A stretch of 64,000 nt of DNA from Urechidicola croceus (GTDB lineage: Bacteria > Bacteroidota > Bacteroidia > Flavobacteriales > Flavobacteriaceae). This document shows positions 1 through 8,279 of the stretch, one piece after another. Within the stretch, counting starts at the first letter, position 1, and the number at the start of each line of letters is the position of its first letter. A program made the translations under genes and the position numbers. The stretch spans positions 3,245,501-3,309,500 of the forward strand of contig NZ_CP017478.1 of assembly GCF_001761325.1 (NCBI RefSeq). Reading direction: 5' to 3'. The notes under the pieces were generated by a model, which worked only from the letters and a program-made list of their open reading frames with translations, did no database searches and was not told the origin of the DNA.

Positions 1-327
1 TATCAATTACATATCATTACAAATGGTTTTAGTGAAGTTCAACAAGAAAAATTGTCAGGTTCTAAAATAGCTAAATATTTTGATAAAGTTATTACTTCTG
101 AAAGTGTCGATGTAAAGAAACCAAACCCGAAAATATTCCAGCATGCATTAGATATTTCGGGAGCAAATAAAACCCAAAGTATTATGATTGGTGATAGTTG
201 GGAAGCGGATTTTATTGGAGCCAAAAATTTTGGAATGAAAGCAATTTTTTGCAATTTTGACAATGAGCCAGTTGATGAATCTATTATGAGTGTCTCAAAT
301 TTATTAGAATTAAAAAAATATCTTTAA
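1..327 (+). CDS. HAD-family hydrolase, YjjG-like (5' truncated)
   Basis: The reading frame is open from the first base, so the N-terminus and the nucleophile Asp motif lie outside the window. Visible are HAD motif II (ITNG, near window residue 7), the motif III lysine (KKPNPKIF) and the motif IV acidic pair in MIGDSWEADFIGA. This arrangement fits the YjjG/pyrimidine 5'-nucleotidase branch of soluble HAD phosphatases, which dephosphorylate small nucleotides or sugar phosphates. The stop is three bases before the next start, so it probably heads or belongs to the same transcript as the following genes. Family assignment is secure; the substrate is inferred. Confidence 0.85.
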   Translation, partial: YQLHIITNGFSEVQQEKLSGSKIAKYFDKVITSESVDVKKPNPKIFQHALDISGANKTQSIMIGDSWEADFIGAKNFGMKAIFCNFDNEPVDESIMSVSNLLELKKYL

Positions 328-330
328 AAT

Positions 331-876
331 ATGACTCCCCGCAAATACATATTGATGTGCTTTTTATTATTCTTCATGAGTTGTGTTAACGATGTTGATT
401 TTGATCAAGTTGACGATATTGAAATTAATACAGTTCATAGGGCTTCTCTTGTTTATTTTACTACTAATAATGAGAGTTTTTTAGATGTATTAGGTAATCA
501 AGTTTTAACAATTTCAGATACAACTACTTTGCCAATATTTCAAGGACCTTACACTGAGAATTACCTTGTTAGAGCAGATTTCAATTATAATATTACCAAT
601 ACTTTTAATAGAGATTTTACAATTCAATATGAATTTTTAAGTGAGGACTACATGAGAACTTGGCTTTTTGATCCGATTGAAGTTCCTTCAAATACTGTTG
701 ATTATGAAATAACTCAATCCATTACTGAAGATAATATACAACAGGTTATTGAATCAAATAGAGTAGTAATTAACATAATTTTAGAACCAACAAATGAACC
801 AACTAATACAAACCCAGAATTAAGTTTGCAATCTGCGGCAACATTCTATTATCAAGTAACTACAACTGATGAGTAA
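331..876 (+). CDS. putative lipoprotein, unknown function
   Basis: A 181-residue protein with a short hydrophobic signal and a lipobox-like FMSC, giving a predicted lipidated Cys18, so it should sit in the outer or inner membrane leaflet facing the periplasm. The mature part is acidic and rich in Asn and Thr, with alternating beta-type hydrophobicity. I do not recognise a named domain. It starts 3 bases after the HAD gene and its last 8 bases overlap the start of the following DUF5723-type gene, so the two are probably translationally coupled and may act together at the outer membrane. Confidence 0.7.
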   Translation: MTPRKYILMCFLLFFMSCVNDVDFDQVDDIEINTVHRASLVYFTTNNESFLDVLGNQVLTISDTTTLPIFQGPYTENYLVRADFNYNITNTFNRDFTIQYEFLSEDYMRTWLFDPIEVPSNTVDYEITQSITEDNIQQVIESNRVVINIILEPTNEPTNTNPELSLQSAATFYYQVTTTDE

Positions 877-2251
877 GTCGATAATTTTTTTTGCAACAAT
901 TTTATTGTCAATAACTTGTTGCGCTCAAATAAATCAAGTTTTGTATGATTTTGATGAAATTCCTCAAACACTATTTTTAAATCCAGGTTCTAATTATTCT
1001 CATGATTATTATATAGGTGTTCCATTATTGTCAGGATTGTCATTTAATGGAGGTATGACCAATTTAACAGCCTATGATATTTTTTCTGATGATGGAAGAA
1101 ATATAAATGATAAAATAAGAGATGTAATTTACAATTTAGAAAATGAAGATTCTTTTATTTTAAATGAACGAATGGAGGTTTTAAGTGCTGGATTAAGATT
1201 GAAAAATGATGACTTTTTAAGTTTCGGATTTTACCAAGAATTTGATTTTACCTTTTATTACCCTAGTGAAGCTGTGCAGTTTTTTTATGAAGGAAGTACA
1301 ATTTTAGATAAAGAATATTCTATTGATGGACTAAATTTTAAAACTGAATTAATTGGAGTCTTACATGCTGGTATTTCTCGAAAAATTAATGAAGAGTTTA
1401 CTTTTGGCGGAAGGTTAAAATTATATTCTTCAGTATTTAATGCTCAATCTAGAAATAATAAAGGTACTTTTTATACTACCGAAGGAACAGATAATTTTTA
1501 TAGACATCATATTTTAAATGCTGATGCATTGGTTCAAACTACAGGTATAATTTATGATGATTATGATGATTTAGATCGAAAGTTTTTTACAAAAAAATTT
1601 ACTTCTTTTGAGAATGCGGGAATTGGATTAGATTTAGGTTTTACCTATCAACCTAATGAACAGTTAAAAATTACTGGAAGTGCATTGGATATAGGATATA
1701 TAAAAAATTCAAAAGATGTTTTTACGTATTACGCACGAGGTAATTATGAAACAGAAGGTATTGAAATTGAATTTGATGAAGAAAACCCACAAGATTATTG
1801 GCAAGATTTAGGCGATGATTTTGAAAACAAACTTCCAGTTGATACACTTTACACGAAGTATTTTTCATATAGACCTATAAAATTAAATGCATCAGTTAAA
1901 TATAGTTTCGGAAAACCATATTATGAAGATTGTTATACTAGTAATGCTGATGATCCATATCGTAATGCTATGGGAATACAACTTTTTTCTATAAAACGAC
2001 CAATAGAAGCACATTATGCAGCCACTTTATTTTATGAACGAAGATTTGGAGATTTTTTAAGAACAAAGGTTACCTATACATTAGATACATATTCATCTAA
2101 AAATATTGGATTTGGACTCTCATCAAAAATTGGGAAATTCAATTTATATCTTGCTGCAGATAATTTGCTTAATTTTCAAAATCTTGCAAAAGCCAACAGC
2201 ACATCATTTCAATTGGGAATGAATTTTATTATTGATAAAAAATTTCCTTAA
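869..2251 (+). CDS. DUF5723-type outer membrane beta-barrel-like protein
   Basis: A 460-residue secreted protein: signal peptide up to about residue 19 (ending TCCAQ), then a long stretch of amphipathic beta strands rich in Tyr, Phe and Asn, ending in alternating strands (GLSSKIGKFNLYLAADNL, LGMNFIID) typical of a barrel. The early LNPGS motif after the signal resembles DUF5723 proteins of Bacteroidetes, whose function is unknown. It overlaps the upstream lipoprotein gene by 8 bases and is followed after 21 bases by another secreted protein, suggesting one envelope operon. DUF5723 membership is recalled from pattern, not searched. Confidence 0.7.
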   Translation: MSKSIIFFATILLSITCCAQINQVLYDFDEIPQTLFLNPGSNYSHDYYIGVPLLSGLSFNGGMTNLTAYDIFSDDGRNINDKIRDVIYNLENEDSFILNERMEVLSAGLRLKNDDFLSFGFYQEFDFTFYYPSEAVQFFYEGSTILDKEYSIDGLNFKTELIGVLHAGISRKINEEFTFGGRLKLYSSVFNAQSRNNKGTFYTTEGTDNFYRHHILNADALVQTTGIIYDDYDDLDRKFFTKKFTSFENAGIGLDLGFTYQPNEQLKITGSALDIGYIKNSKDVFTYYARGNYETEGIEIEFDEENPQDYWQDLGDDFENKLPVDTLYTKYFSYRPIKLNASVKYSFGKPYYEDCYTSNADDPYRNAMGIQLFSIKRPIEAHYAATLFYERRFGDFLRTKVTYTLDTYSSKNIGFGLSSKIGKFNLYLAADNLLNFQNLAKANSTSFQLGMNFIIDKKFP

Positions 2252-2272
2252 ATTTACTCAAATTTAATAAAT

Positions 2273-3091
2273 ATGTATAAAACTTTTTTTTTCTCACTAC
2301 TGATGATTTTCAGTATAATTTCAATATCAGCCCAAGAAAATATTAATGATTATAAGTATATAATTGTACCAGTTCAATATGATTTTCAAAAAGGTGAAGA
2401 TACTTTTCAAATTAATTCTTTGACAAAATTTTTATTTGAGAGAGAAGGTTTTAATGTAATCTATAATACTGATGTTTTTCCACAAGACTTGAGCCAAAAT
2501 AGATGTTTAGCATTAACAGCTAAACTTAAAAGTAAATCATCGATGTTTGCTACCGAAGCAAATTATGATTTATTAAACTGTAACAATGAAGTAGTTTATT
2601 CATCTAAAGTAGGAAGTTCTAAAAATAAGGATTTTAAAAAATCATATCATGAAGCAATAAGAAAATCATTTGAGCATATTGAAAAGTTAAATTATAAGTA
2701 TACTGGTTCAAATGCAGTAGAGACCCCAAAAGAAATTGTTCAGTTAGAAGTTCCAAAAAAAACTATTACTAAGCAAGTAGAAGTTCAACATAAAATTCAT
2801 AAAATTTCTGAAGAGCCTAAAGTAGCGATAAGAGAAATTCCAGTAGAATTAACGAAAAAGGCTGAAAATCAAAGTCAAGATGAATTGCTATATGCGCAAT
2901 CTAATTCAGTTGGATTTCAATTAGTTGATAGTAGTCCAAAGGTAGTTTATATTTTACAGCAAACTAGTGTTAAAGATGTTTATGTGCTAAAAGATAAAAA
3001 TGGTATTGTTTTTAACTCAAATGGACAATGGATTGCTGAATATTACGAAAATGGTGTTTTGGTTAATAAAGTCCTAAATATAAAGTTTTAA
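2273..3091 (+). CDS. secreted protein of unknown function
   Basis: A 272-residue protein with a signal peptide ending near residue 20 (SISAQ). The N-terminal third (residues 25-130) looks like a compact domain that begins YKYIIVPVQYDF. A Lys/Glu/Val-rich low-complexity linker follows (about 150-195), then a small C-terminal domain with beta strands ending [11 protein letters not shown]. No family name is certain. It lies 21 bases after the DUF5723-type gene and its stop codon overlaps by 4 bases the stop of rarA on the other strand, so transcription from both sides converges here without an obvious terminator. Confidence 0.6.
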   Translation: MYKTFFFSLLMIFSIISISAQENINDYKYIIVPVQYDFQKGEDTFQINSLTKFLFEREGFNVIYNTDVFPQDLSQNRCLALTAKLKSKSSMFATEANYDLLNCNNEVVYSSKVGSSKNKDFKKSYHEAIRKSFEHIEKLNYKYTGSNAVETPKEIVQLEVPKKTITKQVEVQHKIHKISEEPKVAIREIPVELTKKAENQSQDELLYAQSNSVGFQLVDSSPKVVYILQQTSVKDVYVLKDKNGIVFNSNGQWIAEYYENGVLVNKVLNIKF

Positions 3092-4362
3092 TACCCGTAT
3101 TTACCTTTCCATAATTTATTTAATCGTTCTCTAAAACTTAGTTCACGAGAATTATTTCCCGGATCATAAAATCTTGTGTTACTTATTTCATTTGGCAGAA
3201 ATTCTTGTTCAGCAAAATTATTTTCATAACTATGAGCATATTTATAGTCTTTGCCATAATCTAAATCTTTCATCAATTTAGTGGGTGCATTTCTTAAATG
3301 CAATGGAACTGATAAATCTCCTGTTTCCCTTACAATTTGTTGCGCTTTTCCAATTGCTTCATAAGATGAATTACTTTTTGGAGAATTGGCAAGATATATT
3401 GCGCATTGACTTAATAAAATTCTTGATTCTGGATAACCAATAGTACTTACAGCTTGAAAAGTATTATTTGCCATAATTAAAGCAGTAGGATTGGCATTAC
3501 CAATATCTTCAGATGCAGCTATCAATAATCTACGGGCAATAAATTTTACATCCTCGCCACCTTCAATCATTCTAGCAAGCCAATATACAGCACCATTAGG
3601 ATCACTTCCCCTTATAGATTTAATAAATGCAGAGATTATATCATAATGTTGCTCACCTGTTTTGTCATATCGAGCCATGTTTTTTTGGACTCTTTCCATT
3701 ACATAATCATTTGTAATAACAATATCACCTGTTTCAGAGGTGGCTATTAATTCAAAAATATTAAGTAATTTTCGAGCATCACCACCTGAAAGTCTAAGTA
3801 GTGCTTCAGTTTCTTTTAGGTCAATATTCTTTTTTGATAGAATCTCATCTTTTTCTAATGCACGATTCAATAAATCAATCAAATCATTCTTTTCAAAAGA
3901 ATTTAAAATATAGACCTGACAGCGTGAAAGGAGGGCAGGAATCACTTCAAAACTAGGATTTTCAGTAGTTGCTCCAATTAGAGTAACCCAACCTTTTTCA
4001 ACAGCACCTAAAAGTGAATCTTGTTGAGATTTGCTAAATCGATGTATTTCATCAATAAACAAAATAGGGTTTTTAGTAGTAAACAAACCTCCACTTTGCT
4101 TTGCTTTATCAATTACATCTCTAACGTCTTTTACACCTGAATTTATAGCGCTTAATGAATAAAAAGGACGCTTAGATTCAGTAGCAATAATATTCGCTAA
4201 AGTAGTTTTTCCAATTCCAGGAGGGCCCCAAAGTATCAAAGATGGTATTATACCTCGTTTTATATGTTGGGTTAAATATCCTTTTTCACCCACTAAATGT
4301 TGTTGACTTATATAGTCGTTGAGTGATTTTGGTCTTATTCGTTCTGCTAATGGCTCATTCAT
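3088..4362 (-). CDS. rarA: replication-associated recombination protein A (AAA+ ATPase)
   Basis: A 424-residue AAA+ ATPase of the RarA/MgsA/WRNIP1 family, which acts at stalled replication forks together with the sliding-clamp and SSB machinery. Seen: opening block [17 protein letters not shown], Walker [10 protein letters not shown] (46-54), Walker [10 protein letters not shown] (101-109), sensor 1 ATTENPSF, arginine finger region ALLSRCQ, and the C-terminal tetramerisation part with [17 protein letters not shown]. Length is normal. The start is followed by [20 protein letters not shown] box lies only four bases before the ATG, so a leaderless transcript is possible. Confidence 0.95.
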   Translation of the reverse strand: MNEPLAERIRPKSLNDYISQQHLVGEKGYLTQHIKRGIIPSLILWGPPGIGKTTLANIIATESKRPFYSLSAINSGVKDVRDVIDKAKQSGGLFTTKNPILFIDEIHRFSKSQQDSLLGAVEKGWVTLIGATTENPSFEVIPALLSRCQVYILNSFEKNDLIDLLNRALEKDEILSKKNIDLKETEALLRLSGGDARKLLNIFELIATSETGDIVITNDYVMERVQKNMARYDKTGEQHYDIISAFIKSIRGSDPNGAVYWLARMIEGGEDVKFIARRLLIAASEDIGNANPTALIMANNTFQAVSTIGYPESRILLSQCAIYLANSPKSNSSYEAIGKAQQIVRETGDLSVPLHLRNAPTKLMKDLDYGKDYKYAHSYENNFAEQEFLPNEISNTRFYDPGNNSRELSFRERLNKLWKGKYGY

Positions 4363-4366
4363 ACTA

Positions 4367-4374
4367 TAAAAGTA
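4367..4374 (-). promoter_or_regulatory. weak -7-like box of rarA
   Basis: Read on the minus strand the box is TACTTTTA, one mismatch from the Bacteroidetes TAnnTTTG, four bases before the rarA ATG. No TTG is found at the usual distance, so this is a weak candidate. Confidence 0.3.
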
Positions 4375-4458
4375 GTAGTTTTATAAATAGATTTTTAATG
4401 AAACTGACAATTTTTCCGAACGAATGTGTTTGGAAGAATTTTTGACTAATTACTATTA

Positions 4459-5118
4459 ATGGAAGATTCAAAAATGTTTAAATTTAGAAGATCAGTTATA
4501 ATAGTGCCATTGGTAATGGTTTTTACAATCTGGTTTGTTTACTGGTTTGAAATACAATTTGGTTTGAATTTTAATAAGTATGGTATTTACCCCAAAACTA
4601 TTAAAGGGTTGAGAGGTGTTTTATTTTCTCCATTTATTCATAGTAATACATCTCATCTTTTTAATAATTCAGTTCCCTTAGCAGTATTATCTGGCGCGTT
4701 ATTGTTTTTTTATGATAAGATAGCATTTAGAGTTCTTATTTTTGGTACAATAGTTACTGGATTATTAACCTGGATACTAGCAAGAAGTAATTATCATATT
4801 GGAGCAAGTGGAGTAGTTTATATGTTATTTAGTTTTATTTTTTTTAGTGGAATTATAAGAAAGCATTATAGACTAGTAGCATTATCACTTATGGTTGTTT
4901 TTCTATATGGAGGCATGATTTGGTATGTTTTTCCAATAAAAGAAAGAATGTCTTGGGAAGGTCATTTATCTGGGTTTATAACTGGAATTATTTTAGCCTT
5001 TTTATACCGAAAAAAAGGGCCTCAAAAATCTGAGTATAAGTTTAAGCAAACTGACTTTGACCTTCTGTTTGATGAAGAGGGTAATTTTATAGAAATTCTA
5101 GAAGAAGAAGTAGAATAA
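4459..5118 (+). CDS. rhomboid-family intramembrane serine protease
   Basis: A 219-residue polytopic membrane protein with about six hydrophobic segments. The catalytic dyad is visible: Ser117 in GASG (115-118) and His169 in WEGHLSG. The upstream HLFNN motif (66-70) supplies the conserved oxyanion-hole His and Asn. Such proteases cleave transmembrane helices of substrate proteins in the inner membrane. A charged, acidic C-terminal cytoplasmic tail (190-219) follows the last helix. It stands alone between rarA and rlmB, both on the other strand, so it has its own promoter; substrate unknown. Confidence 0.92.
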   Translation: MEDSKMFKFRRSVIIVPLVMVFTIWFVYWFEIQFGLNFNKYGIYPKTIKGLRGVLFSPFIHSNTSHLFNNSVPLAVLSGALLFFYDKIAFRVLIFGTIVTGLLTWILARSNYHIGASGVVYMLFSFIFFSGIIRKHYRLVALSLMVVFLYGGMIWYVFPIKERMSWEGHLSGFITGIILAFLYRKKGPQKSEYKFKQTDFDLLFDEEGNFIEILEEEVE

Positions 5119-5135
5119 AAAATAAGTATTTCTAA

Positions 5136-5876
5136 TTATAATCTCTGTCTTATTGTTTCATATAAAAATGCACCACACGCTACAGATACATTTAAAGATT
5201 CAATTTCTCCAAGTAAAGGTAATTTTGCTTTTTCATCAACCATTTTTAAAATAGAAGGATTAACACCTCTATGCTCTGAACCCATAATTATTGCAGTAGG
5301 TTTTGTGAAATCAACATCATACAAAGTGTTTTCCGTTTTTTCAGTAGCAGCAACCAATTGAATTTCGGATGCTTGAAGTAAGAACAAAGCATCTTTAAGA
5401 TGGTCAACTCTACAAATAGGTACTTTAAAGGCAGCACCAGCAGATGTTTTTATGGCGTCAGCATTTAATGGTGCACTACCATGGCTTTGGATAACAATTC
5501 CATTAACTCCGGTACATTCAGCAGTTCTAATAATTGCACCAAAGTTTCTCACATCAGTTATTTGATCGAGTAGGAGGAATAGTGGGTTTTTATCACTTTC
5601 TAAAGTTTCGTTAACTAAAGTTTCTAAATCATAAAAATCTATTTGAGATATAGTTGCAACAACACCTTGATGATTATTATCTTTTGATAAATGGTGTAAT
5701 TTTTCAATAGGCACAAAGCTTGTTGAAATTTTATGCTCTTTAATCAAACCATTTAATTCAGAAAATAAATTTCCTTTTAAATCTTTTTGTAAATATACTT
5801 TTTGAATAGTAGCACCAGAATTAATTGCTTCAATTACGGCTCTAATTCCAAATATTTTTGATGATTTGTTTTCCAT
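5136..5876 (-). CDS. rlmB: 23S rRNA (guanosine-2'-O-)-methyltransferase RlmB (SpoU family)
   Basis: A 246-residue SPOUT methyltransferase, expected to methylate the 2'-O of G2251 in the 23S P loop. An N-terminal substrate-binding domain (about 5-80) is followed by the trefoil-knot domain with motif 1 VRNFGAIIR (109-117), motif 2 GSEHRG (199-204) and motif 3 SLNVSVA (227-233). I chose the start at MENKSSKIFG rather than ten codons upstream, because the upstream stretch is hydrophobic junk lying in a promoter box and terminator hairpin. The promoter box ends four bases before this ATG, suggesting a leaderless mRNA. TrmH-type tRNA methylation is a less likely alternative. Confidence 0.9.
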   Translation of the reverse strand: MENKSSKIFGIRAVIEAINSGATIQKVYLQKDLKGNLFSELNGLIKEHKISTSFVPIEKLHHLSKDNNHQGVVATISQIDFYDLETLVNETLESDKNPLFLLLDQITDVRNFGAIIRTAECTGVNGIVIQSHGSAPLNADAIKTSAGAAFKVPICRVDHLKDALFLLQASEIQLVAATEKTENTLYDVDFTKPTAIIMGSEHRGVNPSILKMVDEKAKLPLLGEIESLNVSVACGAFLYETIRQRL

Positions 5877-5877
5877 T

Positions 5878-5885
5878 GTGCAAAT
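5878..5885 (-). promoter_or_regulatory. -7 box of rlmB
   Basis: On the minus strand this reads TACATTTG, a full match to the Bacteroidetes TAnnTTTG, ending a few bases before the chosen ATG. The same box and downstream CACA occur at the rpsL promoter. A terminator stem occupies the -33 region, so the usual TTG is absent. Confidence 0.55.
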
Positions 5886-5898
5886 GTATGTAAAATAA

Positions 5899-5927
5899 AA
5901 AAACATCCCGTTAAACGGGATGTTTTT
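5899..5927 (-). terminator. intrinsic terminator of the first susCD operon
   Basis: A 13-bp perfect stem (core CATCCCGT/ACGGGATG) with a 3-base loop, followed on the minus strand by a T-rich run. It lies 28 bases after the stop of the last lipoprotein gene of the operon and directly upstream of the rlmB promoter box, separating the two units. Confidence 0.88.
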
Positions 5928-5955
5928 AGTATAAAATAAATTTAATTAGTTTTTC

Positions 5956-7305
5956 TTAGAAAGAAAATTCAACATCAGTAGGCAAACTTCTTGTTCTACC
6001 ATTTGTAATTTCAGATTTAAGTTGAGCATTTCGTTCTCTTAAATCTTCTAAATCACTAGCACTTCTGTCCCAAGTTCCAATTCTTGTGTAGTAATAATCA
6101 ATATCATCTACTGCACCACCAGAATCATCACCATAAAGAGTTAACCAATGGTCAATAGTACCAGCTTCAAAATCATAGAATCCTGGATAGTTAGTTCCGA
6201 AGAAAGACCATGGTCCCCATGAAGTAGCTTCTCCAGCAGTAATTACAGAAGGAGCAAATGGAACTTCTTGTAATTCACCGTCAGCACCTAATTTGATTTG
6301 TAAAGTTTGTGGCTCATCAGGTAATCCTAAATCAGCAAAACCACTGAATAAATTTAACCCCAATAGAGTTAAACCTTCTGGGTCTGATGGATCTAATACT
6401 AAATCAAATTCACCAGTAGGTTGTAAAAATGAACCAGGATATGTTGCATTTAAATTATTGTAGAAACCTTCTAATCCACCGTAAAATACAGTTTCATAAG
6501 AATAGGTCCCTTGCATTAAATATGCCATTTCTGGTAAAGTAAACAATCTAGTCCAAAAATAAAAGTCAAAACCACCTAAAGCAGCAACACTTTTTCCAGA
6601 TAAATCTTTAAAAGTACCTTCTTCCCATGATACTAATATTGCATCATCTTGTGGGAAAGTTGCATGATCGTTTACAGTAGCACCAGTTCCGCTAGATGCA
6701 ATTTGATCCATGTCGTCAAAAGTAACTTCTCTTCCTGAAAAATAACCAGTAAATGTAATTTCACCGCCTTGATAAAATACCGGTTCAGAAAAATTAAAAG
6801 TTACAGGACCAAAAGGACTGTTGCCAGTTGCTTGAAATGAAGGATTAGAACTATCTCCTAAGAAAATAGGATCCATTGTGTCTGGTGTTGTTACAGTAGC
6901 CTTGGATACTCTTTCAGAAATGAAATCATCCGTACTTTTGTGAATAGCATACACATCATAAGAATAAGAACCAAATATACCAGAATCAGCAGTAACTGAT
7001 ATTGGAGTCATATCTGTGATATCAAAACTACCAGCTTGTAAAGACCCAGCAACTGTACCATTATGAACATCTGTAGATGTTGGCTCTGGTGATCCTGTAG
7101 GTAATACTACATAAAAACCTTTACCAACAGCTGAAGGGGTATATACAATATCAAAACTATTATCTGTAGCCATATCAGTAGTTAACTGAAATGTTTGTGG
7201 CAATTCGTAAATTGCTGGAACGTAGCCTGATTCATTTGTTGTGTCACAAGAAGCAACCAACAATGAAAAAAGAACTATTCCTAAAATTTTATTTATTATT
7301 TTCAT
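5956..7305 (-). CDS. lipoprotein of a SusCD operon (possible surface ligand-binding protein)
   Basis: A 449-residue lipoprotein: hydrophobic signal then lipobox VASC (Cys20). The body has beta-sandwich-like strands; residues about 150-240 (FQATGNSPFGPVTFNFSEPV and following) resemble an immunoglobulin-like domain. A C-terminal region with GPWSFFGTNYPGF follows. It is the last gene of the susC-susD operon, 21 bases after another lipoprotein. In Bacteroidetes such trailing lipoproteins usually bind the imported substrate at the cell surface, as SusE/SusF do. I cannot name the family or ligand. Confidence 0.7.
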   Translation of the reverse strand: MKIINKILGIVLFSLLVASCDTTNESGYVPAIYELPQTFQLTTDMATDNSFDIVYTPSAVGKGFYVVLPTGSPEPTSTDVHNGTVAGSLQAGSFDITDMTPISVTADSGIFGSYSYDVYAIHKSTDDFISERVSKATVTTPDTMDPIFLGDSSNPSFQATGNSPFGPVTFNFSEPVFYQGGEITFTGYFSGREVTFDDMDQIASSGTGATVNDHATFPQDDAILVSWEEGTFKDLSGKSVAALGGFDFYFWTRLFTLPEMAYLMQGTYSYETVFYGGLEGFYNNLNATYPGSFLQPTGEFDLVLDPSDPEGLTLLGLNLFSGFADLGLPDEPQTLQIKLGADGELQEVPFAPSVITAGEATSWGPWSFFGTNYPGFYDFEAGTIDHWLTLYGDDSGGAVDDIDYYYTRIGTWDRSASDLEDLRERNAQLKSEITNGRTRSLPTDVEFSF

Positions 7306-7326
7306 TGTATTAATTTTTTAAATTTA

Positions 7327-8250
7327 TTAATCTAAAGTGAATGTTGCTTCAAAAACTCCAGAACATGGAGTACCCCCCGTTTGTGACATAGGTCCCCATT
7401 GAGGGTTTTGCACATTTGTCATATCGTATTGGATTGTAATAACTGGACTAGACCCACTAGTATCAATAGTTCCAGAACCAAATATGTTATATTCAGTATA
7501 ATCACCATCATATAAGGTTGTTACAAATGCTTGCTCAGCAATTTCTACAGTACCAGCATCCAAATCAACTGTCATAAATGTTGGATATTCAGCAGTGATA
7601 GTTTCTGCCCAATAACTAGGGTCTTGTAACCAATTGTATCCTAACCCAGTAAAAGTTAATCCCGCACCATCTTCTAAACAAGGTAAATATGTGTTTAAAG
7701 TAACACCTGTATAACCACCACAGTTATCATCACCAGTCCAAGATCCTTCATAAGGTCTTAAGTCTTCATTTTTTGCACAATCATCATCTGCTAGAATTAT
7801 TTCTAAAGTTTTACCTAATGAATCTGGACCAGGAAACCCAAGATTTACTGTAGAATTTTCTAAAGTAATTGCTAAAACTTTATCACCATCTTCAGTAATG
7901 TTATCAATTGGTATAATTTCAATTTTATCTGTAAAAACTCCAACAGGAAAATTAAAACTGCTTTTTCCATCTACTACTGTATAATGTGTCCCTTCAATAG
8001 CAATATCTGATGATATTGTAAAGTCAACTGATACATCAGATGTGAAATCTGCTAAAGAGTTTGAATAAGTTGCTACAATTTCAATAGGTGTTGTACTACT
8101 TTCAGGAACTGAAGTTGTTGTACCACTTAATGAAATAAATGCGTCACTCGGATACTCTAAAGCATCGTAAGTTGTTTTATCCTCATCACAAGACACTACC
8201 GTAAAGGAAATGAATGCTGAGCATAATATAAGGTTTAATAATTTTTTCAT
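7327..8250 (-). CDS. lipoprotein with Calx-beta-like domain, SusCD operon
   Basis: A 307-residue protein with signal peptide and lipobox VVSC (Cys21), followed by CDEDK. Residues about 38-155 look like a Calx-beta/DUF4843-type sandwich (VSVDFTISSDIAIEGTHYTV, then IIPIDNITEDGDKVLAITL and the DDD-type acidic turn). The C-terminal half (about 160-307) carries several Cys and aromatic residues and is probably a separate binding domain. It lies 29 bases after susD and 21 bases before the next lipoprotein, so it is a third operon member and probably a surface-exposed accessory protein. The ligand is unknown. Confidence 0.7.
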   Translation of the reverse strand: MKKLLNLILCSAFISFTVVSCDEDKTTYDALEYPSDAFISLSGTTTSVPESSTTPIEIVATYSNSLADFTSDVSVDFTISSDIAIEGTHYTVVDGKSSFNFPVGVFTDKIEIIPIDNITEDGDKVLAITLENSTVNLGFPGPDSLGKTLEIILADDDCAKNEDLRPYEGSWTGDDNCGGYTGVTLNTYLPCLEDGAGLTFTGLGYNWLQDPSYWAETITAEYPTFMTVDLDAGTVEIAEQAFVTTLYDGDYTEYNIFGSGTIDTSGSSPVITIQYDMTNVQNPQWGPMSQTGGTPCSGVFEATFTLD

Positions 8251-8279
8251 TTTTATTTAATTTTTTATATTAATTTATA

